From assembly GCA_016284045.1 (NCBI GenBank), contig JAEEOB010000148.1, forward strand, positions 1 through 39,993: a DNA stretch of 39,993 nucleotides, written 5' to 3'. Below are positions 10,518 to 18,200 of the stretch, piece by piece. The position numbers were made by a program, and so were the translations under genes. Below the pieces are notes generated by a model, which was not told the DNA's origin, made no database searches, and saw nothing but the letters and a program-made list of their open reading frames with translations. Position 1 is the first letter of the stretch, and the number at the start of each line of letters is the position of its first letter. The stretch comes from Bacteroidaceae bacterium. GTDB taxonomy: Bacteria; Bacteroidota; Bacteroidia; Bacteroidales; Bacteroidaceae.

Positions 10518-11951
10518 ATGAAAAAGACAATGAAAAAGCTGCTATGCATTGCCCTGCTGGCCATGGTCAGCATCGGAGCCAATGCTCAGGAAAGCCAGGA
10601 AAACCTGGTGAATGTTGGTTTCAACGAGTTCACAGGCGGAACTGTGTCGGTAAAGTCGCAGACCGCTTCTGCAACAGAAACCGACTATGTCGATGTCGTC
10701 ATCACCGTAACACCTGCGGACGGCTATTACATAGCCAAGGGTGACATCATCGTTGTACCTACAAGGGCCACAGTCCGAAGGACAAGCGAAAACGAGGAAG
10801 GTCCGAAGATTGCCGATCCCCTGGAACTCAAGGGCGAGGACCCTACCGACCTCACCGCAGAGCGTGACTACACCTTTACCGTTTACAAGGAACTGGGTGC
10901 ATTGGTCTATGAGGCTGGCTTCCATCAGATTGCCACATCCGGCGCCATCGGCGAGAAGGATGCCGTGAAATGGGACGTGAAAACAGAGACGGTAACCGTT
11001 GGCGAAGGTGAAGAGGCCCGGCAGGTAGAGGTCAAGACGCTGACTTTCACTGGCGACACAGGTATTCCCGCCATGGAAGAAGGGGCATCGGCCCCTTGGG
11101 AGATGCTGAAGGGAAAGATCACGAATGTGGTTATCGGCGAGGGCATCACCGCCATCAGTGAGAACCTGTTCGAGGGCTTCACCAGCCTGTCAAGCATTCA
11201 GATCCTGAACGACAAGGCCGTCATCAGTCTTGGTAAGGACGCTGTTCCTGCCAACACTGGCCTGACCATCGATGTACCAGGTAATCTGTATAACGAGTAC
11301 ACGATTGCCGATGGGTGGAAGGACCTGAGCATCGACAGTAAGAACGCAGTCAAGATGGAGGGCGTAGAGTTTGGTGCCTCCAACAGCTACGACACCTTCT
11401 GCTTCAGCAAGGCGGTGAAGGTGCCCTCCGTGCTGAGAGCTATCATCATTACCGGCATCAAGGACAACATCCTCTTGACACAGGAGGTTGAGAACAGCAT
11501 CATCCCTGCCAACATGCCCGTTTTGTTACTGAGCAAGGAGCTGAAAGGCGATGATTTCCGTACATCGGGAGCACCCGAGCAGGGTAGTGACACCAAGGGC
11601 GCTACCACCCCGACGAACCTGCTGAAGGTGGCTCCGGAAGGTGGCAAGACAGTGACACTGGGCGAGGTATATCTCATCTATAATGATGTGTTCTACCTCT
11701 CACAGGCAGGCACCATCGCCGCAGGCGGCGTCTATCTTGACACATCCGTAGAGCAGAATGGCGAACCGGCCAAGGCCCGTAGCTTTGCACTCGCCATTGG
11801 CAACGCCGCTTCTGGCACCACAGGCATCTCCACCGTCAGCAACGCCGACCCCACCCCCGTCTGGCATACCCTCGACGGTCGGATCCTCAACGGCAAGCCC
11901 ACGAAGAAGGGACTGTACATCAAAGACGGCGAAAAGATTTTGGTAAAGTAA
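10518..11951 (+). CDS. Secreted protein with BspA-like leucine-rich stretch and T9SS-like tail
   Basis: This 477-aa protein starts with a clear signal peptide (MKKTMKKLLCIALLAMVS, cleavage near ANA-Q, residue 23). Residues about 30-130 form a module that also opens the giant protein at 15236: both have a VTxTPAxGYxI stretch, a D(P)xDL motif and RDYTxTV. Around residues 195-235 there is a single LRR_5/BspA-like unit (VVIGEGITAISENLFEGF). The end, WHTLDGRIL then GLYIKDGEKILVK, is the short C-terminal motif common on Bacteroidales secreted proteins and is T9SS-like. It lies 64 bp after the giant gene and is followed by a strong terminator near 12145, so it probably ends that transcription unit. 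The precise function is unknown; an extracellular or surface role is inferred. Confidence 0.85.
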   Translation: MKKTMKKLLCIALLAMVSIGANAQESQENLVNVGFNEFTGGTVSVKSQTASATETDYVDVVITVTPADGYYIAKGDIIVVPTRATVRRTSENEEGPKIADPLELKGEDPTDLTAERDYTFTVYKELGALVYEAGFHQIATSGAIGEKDAVKWDVKTETVTVGEGEEARQVEVKTLTFTGDTGIPAMEEGASAPWEMLKGKITNVVIGEGITAISENLFEGFTSLSSIQILNDKAVISLGKDAVPANTGLTIDVPGNLYNEYTIADGWKDLSIDSKNAVKMEGVEFGASNSYDTFCFSKAVKVPSVLRAIIITGIKDNILLTQEVENSIIPANMPVLLLSKELKGDDFRTSGAPEQGSDTKGATTPTNLLKVAPEGGKTVTLGEVYLIYNDVFYLSQAGTIAAGGVYLDTSVEQNGEPAKARSFALAIGNAASGTTGISTVSNADPTPVWHTLDGRILNGKPTKKGLYIKDGEKILVK

Positions 11952-11967
11952 GACCACAATTACTCTA

Positions 11968-12135
11968 TAACCCGAATCGGTCATTAGCGTTATGATGAAA
12001 ACAGCCTTCATTTTGGAACAGATGTGCTGCTGGTTTGAGTGCGCAATGGGGTTCCATTGTAATCGAAAAGCGGCGGGACAGATGACAAAAAGAAAGCTTG
12101 TTAGCGCATAACAGCCTAACGACCGATTTGGGTTA
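11968..12135. repeat. MITE-like element with 19-bp terminal inverted repeats
   Basis: The arms 11968-11986 (TAACCCGAATCGGTCATTA) and 12117-12135 (TAACGACCGATTTGGGTTA) are inverted copies with two mismatches, and a GTTATG block just inside each arm extends the match with a small offset. The 168-bp unit encodes nothing obvious and begins 17 bp after the stop codon of the preceding gene. This resembles a miniature inverted-repeat element or a large dispersed repeat. No clear target-site duplication was seen. Confidence 0.5.
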
Positions 12136-12144
12136 AATCAGATT

Positions 12145-12174
12145 GGACTCGGCGCCGGCGCCGGGTCCTTTTTT
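12145..12174 (+). terminator. Rho-independent terminator
   Basis: A 12+12 nt self-complementary block (GGACTCGGCGCC then GGCGCCGGGTCC, one G-U pair) is followed at once by six T residues. It would fold into a stem of about 10 bp with a CCGG loop. It would terminate transcription of the gene ending at 11951, after passing through the MITE-like repeat. Confidence 0.75.
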
Positions 12175-12401
12175 GGTTCTTCGAGTCCGTAGGCAACCTC
12201 ATTCTTAGAGAGGGTAAGTGCGTCGCTGATAAGACACTTTCCCCGAGAGAAAGTTGAAAGAAGTGCACTACCATCACTTTCTTTGCAAGCAACTGGCTAC
12301 AAATGATTTACAGAGGTGATGGTAATCCTTTCAACATCACTTTTACCCCCATTTATCTTCGCCGAAACAGCAAAACCCTGCGTAGACGAGTCAGCTCTTA
12401 C

Positions 12402-12488
12402 AGTAAAACAAGTTGTTTTACTTTGGTAACCATCGCGTTAACGATGCAAAAGTATAGGGTTTACAGAAGTAAAACAACTTGTTTTACT
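12402..12488. repeat. Pair of mirrored 21-bp near-palindromes
   Basis: The sites at 12402-12422 and 12468-12488 read AGTAAAACAA-x-TTGTTTTACT, with G in the centre of the first and C in the second, so each is the exact reverse complement of the other. They are 45 bp apart. They could be regulator-binding operators or a dispersed REP-like repeat. Confidence 0.6.
12447..12477 (-). promoter_or_regulatory. Possible minus-strand promoter over a near-palindrome
   Basis: On the minus strand a TACTTTTG (12454 to 12447) matches the Bacteroidetes -7 consensus TAnnTTTG, and a TTG (12477 to 12475) lies 20 bp upstream inside the near-palindrome. No gene lies downstream on that strand, so a product, if any, would be a short RNA running towards 12175. 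This is weak evidence. Confidence 0.25.
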
Positions 12489-12950
12489 TTTAGAGTAATA
12501 TTTTGTAAACTTTCTTTCAAACGTATTCTAACAATAAAAGCACCCTCAGCAACACCATAATTGACAATACTTTTGCAGGGAAACCACTAAAAACATCACG
12601 TATAGTGAGTATAAGGGTTTTATATACACCATATATAACAACTTATATAATAAGTGGTTATATAGTAAGTGATGTTAATGCGTAAAAGTCAAACAAAAAG
12701 TATGAGTAACTATTTTTCATTCTCATATCATTTACTATCACAAGTAAAGTTTCTTCTTTTGCCTTCGCTTTGGGTAAATCTGCGACACAAAAGGCGTCCT
12801 GCGCCGATACTCCCTGACTCCTTGACCACCAGACTTCTTAGACCATCATCTCCACGGAAACACTTTCTTTTCTACGGACTTCCTGGACTCTTGGGACTGC
12901 CGTAAAACTGCGAAACCGCATGATTCATGCCATATGTAGTCATAAATTGT

Positions 12951-12970
12951 AAATATTCTATAGAATATTT
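12951..12970. promoter_or_regulatory. Perfect 20-bp palindrome overlapping the promoter: candidate operator
   Basis: AAATATTCTATAGAATATTT is a perfect dyad of 20 bp. Its right end overlaps the -33 element of the promoter at 12968-12999, the classic position for a repressor operator. No regulator for it can be named. Confidence 0.5.
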
Positions 12971-12999
12971 GGTGGTTTCACAAAAAAGTCATACCTTTG
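12968..12999 (+). promoter_or_regulatory. Bacteroidetes-type promoter
   Basis: A TTTG at 12968-12971 and a TACCTTTG at 12992-12999 are separated by 20 bp, matching the Bacteroides consensus TTTG-N(19-21)-TAnnTTTG. Transcription would start near 13005 and leave a leader of about 75 nt before the ATG at 13080. The close packing of the following genes suggests it may serve all of 13080-32249. Confidence 0.65.
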
Positions 13000-13079
13000 C
13001 ATTTGAATTCTACAATAATATGGTCATGAAGGTACCAAACCCAATTTACGACTGACAGAAACACAAGATTAAAAACAGA

Positions 13080-14309
13080 ATGGGCACATACATCAACATA
13101 GGCAATGCAGGATTCCAGTCTGCCCGTAATGGGGAGTACGTGGATAAGTCAGGGCTGATAGCGGTGGTGAACGAAACGTTATACAGTAAACGGCGTTTTG
13201 GTTGCGTGACCCGCTGTCGTCGTTTCGGAAAATTGATGGCAGCAGAGATGCTTTGTGCCTATTATGACCAGTCTTGCGATTCACGCGGACTATTCACAGA
13301 TCTTGAGATTGCTGATGCCCCATCGTTTGAGAAGCATCTGAACAAGTATCCAGTCATTTATTTAGACATGTCTGATTTTGTAACTCGCTTCAAGGATGAT
13401 ATTATCGTGAAGCAGATAGACAACAGGCTCAAAGCAGACATTCAGAAAGTTTATCCAGATGTACCTTTAATGGACGATGATGACTTAATGGATCTACTCG
13501 TCCGTATCGTAGAAGCCAAAGGTCAGCAGTTCTTTTTCATCATTGATGAGTGGGATGCCATCTGTCGCGAGTTCAAGGCTGGAACCAAGGCTATGGATGA
13601 ATATGTCGATTGGCTTCGTCGGCTTTTCAAGGGCGGCAGGTCATCGGACGTCTTTGCCGGTGCCTATATGACTGGCATACTCCCCATAAAAAAATATAAA
13701 ACAGAGTCGGCATTGAACAATTTCTTGGAATACTCCATGGTAGAGCCGCGTAAGATGGCACAATTCTTCGGCTTTACGAAAGAGGAGGTCAAGTCTTTGG
13801 CTCAGAAGTATGACATGGACTATTCAGAACTGGAAAAGTGGTACGATGGCTATCAGATAGGTGACGAGTTGTCGATGTTCAATCCTAACTCGGTAATGCA
13901 GGCTGTTGATGTTGGGCGTTGTAGCAGTTTCTGGGCTGCCACGGGAGCCTTTGATGCTGTGGCTCACTATATCCAGATGAATTATGAAGGTCTGAAGGAT
14001 GACATTATCCAGATCCATCGTGAACTGGCTACAGGCAAAGGCTTTGCCGACATTGTGCTAATTCCGCGAAAGAATGTTGACTCGCCTGCCATTGTCCTGG
14101 AATTAAAGGTCAACAAGGATGCCGATACGGCCATCAATCAGATTCTCAGGAAGCAGTATCCGGCAAAGGTGGCTCAATATACAAGTGACCTGCTCCTTGT
14201 GGGAATCAATTACGACCGCGACACGAAGCAGCACACCTGTCGGATTATGACACACGGTGCCTGTCCCCGTGATATGAACAAGACACTGACAAGGTTATTG
14301 AAGGTATGA
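13080..14309 (+). CDS. AAA-ATPase-like/PD-(D/E)XK nuclease-family protein, internally deleted
   Basis: The 409-aa product matches the Bacteroidales family pairing an AAA-ATPase-like domain (PF09820 type) with a C-terminal PD-(D/E)XK domain (DUF1703/PF08011 type). Visible landmarks are a P-loop-like RCRRFGK at 45-51, Walker B FFIIDE near 152-157, WYDGY at 254-258, and a nuclease core of D324 with E341-x-K343. Family members are, from memory, usually over 500 residues; here the sequence passes from LKDDII (305-310) straight to IHRELATGKGFADIV (312-326), so a linker segment of over 100 residues appears to be missing in frame. The Walker A serine expected after GK is leucine (L52). The last 12 residues (DMNKTLTRLLKV) copy the signal-peptide start of the giant at 15236. 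It overlaps the next gene by ATGA. It is probably non-functional or altered; these genes are often multicopy and may be selfish. Confidence 0.8.
   Translation: MGTYINIGNAGFQSARNGEYVDKSGLIAVVNETLYSKRRFGCVTRCRRFGKLMAAEMLCAYYDQSCDSRGLFTDLEIADAPSFEKHLNKYPVIYLDMSDFVTRFKDDIIVKQIDNRLKADIQKVYPDVPLMDDDDLMDLLVRIVEAKGQQFFFIIDEWDAICREFKAGTKAMDEYVDWLRRLFKGGRSSDVFAGAYMTGILPIKKYKTESALNNFLEYSMVEPRKMAQFFGFTKEEVKSLAQKYDMDYSELEKWYDGYQIGDELSMFNPNSVMQAVDVGRCSSFWAATGAFDAVAHYIQMNYEGLKDDIIQIHRELATGKGFADIVLIPRKNVDSPAIVLELKVNKDADTAINQILRKQYPAKVAQYTSDLLLVGINYDRDTKQHTCRIMTHGACPRDMNKTLTRLLKV
14253..14271. repeat. REP-like hairpin at the 3' end of the nuclease gene
   Basis: CACGG (14253-14257) and CCGTG (14267-14271) can pair around a TGCCTGTCC loop. 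The GGTGCCTGTCCCC core resembles motifs I recall from dispersed REP/RAYT-type repeats. It begins where the family-like protein sequence ends (after about residue 389) and abuts the 29-bp repeat at 14271. Confidence 0.35.
14271..14299 (+). repeat. 29-bp direct repeat, copy 1
   Basis: Positions 14271-14299 are identical to 15245-15273. Both begin GATATGAACAAGACACTG and encode DMNKTLTRL in the reading frame of their gene. The two copies flank the first RhuM gene. Confidence 0.9.
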
Positions 14310-15226
14310 CAGATCTGGCAACACAGCAACAGACAATACGGCAAGGTGAGATTGTGATGTATCAGCCTGACGAGACTATCCGACTGGAAGTGCGGTTGGA
14401 GAATGACACTGTGTGGCTGAACCGTCAACAATTGGCACAACTTTTTGGACGTGATGTTAAAACAATAGGTAAGCATATCACCAATGCCCTTAAAGAAGAA
14501 TTAAGGGAAGTCTCAACTGTCGCAAAATTTGCGATAGTTCAAATGGAAGGAAATAGAGAAGTTACTCGTACCATAGAGTTCTACAATTTGGATATGGTTA
14601 TCTCTGTTGGATACAGAGTGAAGTCAGAGAAAGGTATCGAATTTCGAATCTGGGCTAATAAGGTTATTAAAGAATATCTTCTTCATGGTTATGCAGTTAA
14701 TCAGCAATTGATGCGGATGGAACAGCGGCTTGATGAAAAACTCGATGCCCAACAGAACCAGATAAGGGTGATAGAATCAACCCTCTCAGACCATCAGGAG
14801 AAAATAAACTTCTTCGTTCGAACGAATCAGCCTCCTGTGGAAGGTGTACTTTTCGAGGGTCAGATATTCGATGCATACAAATTGGTGGAAGCACTCATAA
14901 AGTCTGCCAAGCGAGAGATTATTTTGATAGACAATTATATTGATGCCACGATTTTCGACCTGCTTGAAAAGCGGGAACAAGGCGTGGATGCAACAATATA
15001 TACCGAACATGCTGGTCAGTCGTTGCAACATTTGCAGCAACTTTACCAGCAGCAATATGGACGAAACATAGAGGTGAAGGAGTACAACAGCCGTTTCCAC
15101 GACCGTTTCCTTATTCTCGACGAAGCTCTCTATCATTTTGGAGCATCATTCAAGGATCTTGGTAAGCGCCTCTTTGCCTTTGAACTGATGGGAATAGACA
15201 AATCGATAATTCTAAGTCAATTGTAA
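14306..15226 (+). CDS. RhuM-family protein with C-terminal PLD-like domain
   Basis: The 306-aa product has three parts. Residues 36-60 look like a helix-turn-helix (VWLNRQQLAQLFGRDVKTIG). Residues about 92-135 carry the RhuM signature (YNLDMVISVGYRVKS then FRIWANKVIKEYLLHGYA). After a charged helical linker (135-170) residues 180-290 look like a phospholipase D-superfamily fold, with IILIDNY at 205-211, HDRFLILD at 265-272 (an H-x-R/K-like catalytic stretch) and GASFKDLG at 279-286. RhuM proteins were named from a Salmonella pathogenicity island and their function is unsettled; DNA binding plus nuclease-like or nucleic-acid-binding action is inferred. The ATG overlaps the upstream stop (ATGA), and the giant gene begins 9 bp after its stop. 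It appears intact, unlike its second copy. Confidence 0.82.
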   Translation: MTDLATQQQTIRQGEIVMYQPDETIRLEVRLENDTVWLNRQQLAQLFGRDVKTIGKHITNALKEELREVSTVAKFAIVQMEGNREVTRTIEFYNLDMVISVGYRVKSEKGIEFRIWANKVIKEYLLHGYAVNQQLMRMEQRLDEKLDAQQNQIRVIESTLSDHQEKINFFVRTNQPPVEGVLFEGQIFDAYKLVEALIKSAKREIILIDNYIDATIFDLLEKREQGVDATIYTEHAGQSLQHLQQLYQQQYGRNIEVKEYNSRFHDRFLILDEALYHFGASFKDLGKRLFAFELMGIDKSIILSQL

Positions 15227-15235
15227 GTAAAAGAT

Positions 15236-18200
15236 ATGATACAAGATATGAACAAGACACTGACAAGGTTATTCACCATAGCTCTGCTGATGATGGTCAG
15301 CATGGGCTCTTGGGCAGAGGTCAAAATAGATCTCGGAGGAAAAGATAACAAAGGCGTATATGAAGGTGGTACTATCACTGCCAAACAGAGCGAAGCGAAG
15401 GACGGCAAGGTCACCGTCACTCTGACTGTCACCCCAGCCAACGGCTATACCATCACGAAGAAAGACATCACCGTCGTTGCCACACTCGCTTCTTCACCCT
15501 CCCGTCCCAATGCCCGCCGCAATGCGCCGGAAATCAGCGGCACGCTCGACCTCGATGGCAAAGACCCTGCCGACCTCTCCAAATCCCGAGACTACACCGT
15601 CACCGTCGATGCCAACCTCGGCGTCTGGGTGAAGGAGGCTAAGTTTACAGAAAACGGACGGAAAGAAGGTGAAAACGACTTTTCGGGAACGTATTATATT
15701 GGTAGTGTTGGCTATAAAGAAGCAAATACGACAACTAACTATTACCTTTGTCCTACGGAAGGATGGTGCTACTACAAGGCTACTAATGACTTTACGGGAA
15801 CAGATAATGGCATGCCGTTCCTCACCACCTATCAATGTCGAGACGGTGTCTATGATGTCAGGAAGGCCATATGGGTCATAGAGAAAAGCGGTGAAACAGA
15901 ATACTACACCATCAAACGTGCCCTCGACGGCAAATACATCGTGTTCAACGGGCAAATACGCACGACGTCGAACAGCGACCGCATGCGCGTTCACGTTGAG
16001 GCAATGGATACCCCCGACGACAATGCGCTGTTTAAACTCGAACCCAGCGGCACGGCTTTCCATATCAAGCCCAAGAATGCATCTAGCGACCGCTACCTGA
16101 CGACCAACGCTGGCAACAAGTCCTCTTTGAAGGGAGAGTCGCCCAAGGGCAACGGCCCTACTGGCTTCACCAATACGTCGGGTATCATCGGAACATACAC
16201 AATCAGTGACGACGGTAACAACAACTATTATCTGGAAGAAGCCATCTTGCCACCTACGTTCACTCTCAATGCCGACGGAACGGTAACGCTATCTTCTGAA
16301 AGTGGTACAACCATCTACTATACCACCGACGGCATGACACCAACGGCTGGAAGCACTGCGTATACAGCAGCTATTCAAGTCACCAGTACTATGACAAGCA
16401 TCAAAGCGATTGCCATCCGGACTAGTGACAATAAGGCATCAGATGCCGTCACACTGCCTTTGCACACCTATACCTACAACATTGTAAACAAGTCAGGCGA
16501 CATTGCCATCAAGCAAGTTGTAAAGCAGGCTGAGGGGAAAGCGCTGGGCAGCATGGCTGACATACCTGCCGACATCCGAAGTCCCTATCTCATAGGTGAG
16601 ACTGTGACGTTCTATTCATTCGATGAAGCATTCACATCAGCCGAACAACTCACTGACGAGGTAAAGATTAGCGCCACGCCACAAGATGATGCCAATATCT
16701 ACGTGACATACACCACCGACCATCTCTCGGAGAAGTTCTTGAGACTGCGTGGAGCGCGTGCCTTCAACATAGTGACGAATGGTGAATACGCCTACGACAA
16801 CGGTGGTACTTTGGCATACGACAATGTCGAAGCCAATAAAACGCAGCCAAGCCACCTCTGGAATATTAGCGGCGGCGATCCCTATGCCGTGCAAATTGAT
16901 AATCTCGGCACTGGCAAATACCTTGTATCTCCCACAATGCCTACACTCTCGTTAGCAGCGACTGCTACAAACAATTTCATCCTGATGGAGGAAAGTGCCG
17001 CTGCTGATGCAGGCTCCGAGTCGGTGAGGCTGATGAAAGCCACGGGCACTGAAGACATTGTTGTGACGAAAGCAGAATTTCAGGCCAGCCCGGTGAACAT
17101 CACTACCAAATACAATCTCATTGACAAGGCCGGCAAGCTTATTCAGGGAAATATTGAGAGTGAATCGTCAGAGTTAGGACTGCCCGACGAGTGGCGCAGC
17201 CCCTTGGTGTCGAAGTATCATTATTACAGCACGGCTGGCCTGTCAGGTGAAACTTACAGTCCAATTGGCGAAGAAATCACCAGTCCTTTTGAAGCGGGCG
17301 CTGATGGTAATATTTATGTGACTTACGATGTAAGTGACGCCATCGACCTTGATGGCCGCAATAGTCTCAGAATTGATGGCAAGGAAAACAAAACCTACAT
17401 GCTGAGGTATCTGAATGGTGAGAAGTTTTATCAGGAAAATGGCGAGGATGATGTGATGGATGGTTCAGATACCAGACCTGCAGAGTTACGACAGGCTGTT
17501 TATCCATATAGTAATGGTGATGCTGCTCTATATGTCTATGGACCTGAGCGTTGGAATCAACAACTGGCTAGTGGAGCCAGCACTCGTTCACGTTGGTTGT
17601 GGCTCATAGAACCTGCCAACAATCCCGCAACTAAGGCAGATCTTGATCCATACCATGTTCTCATCTCGTCAAATCAGACACAGACGAACTATAAACCTGG
17701 TGATGTTGTTTTAAATTATTACCATTCCTATTTTCGCACCTATCAACCCGACGGATACGACAAAATTGTTACTGGTGTTACTAATGACAACCCCAAAACC
17801 ACAGGTGGAGCTGAAACAGACCCCGCCAACAACAGCTTAGCTACAGAATACATGATTCTTGGCACATTAAGCCAAAGCCGATTGGTCACTCTTCATCCTG
17901 TGCCCTTGGACAGCGACCATGATGGCACTCCTGAGTCAAACGAACGGCGGACTATCAATAGTTTTGAGATGTACTGGAAAAACAACCCGACAATACAAGG
18001 AAACCCTGACCATACTCCTATGCCAATACCGGGAGTGCTATCGGAAGGAAACAAAGTGACAACCGAAGGCCGTGGAATACCTCTTAACTCTCAGCAAAAA
18101 GCAGAAATAGAGAACCATAAAGGTTATGGATGGCATGTCTATCAAGAATGGGCCAACTCCGCAGCATGGGTGAATAATGGCGACGGAACTACAGGCAAGA

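Larger units (their letters stand above)
11952..13079. other. 1.1-kb intergenic region: MITE-like repeat, terminator, palindromes, promoter
   Basis: No convincing gene is visible here; the two small open frames at 12303-12560 and 12669-12905 are low-complexity or arginine-rich and have no family look. From left to right it holds a 168-bp inverted-repeat element, a terminator, an inverted repeat with 9-bp arms (12269-12277 and 12316-12324), two mirrored 21-bp near-palindromes, an AT-rich block (about 12540-12730), a pyrimidine-rich GACTTC/GACTCC-repeating stretch (about 12800-12900), and the promoter for the next gene. Confidence 0.7.

Noticed and set aside
12303-12560. 85-aa open frame in the large intergenic region
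   Set aside because: It runs through both near-palindromes and has no family resemblance or ribosome-binding context.
12568-12575. Second plus-strand promoter (TACTTTTG)
   Set aside because: It matches the -7 consensus but has no TTTG or TTG at the right distance upstream and no gene close downstream.
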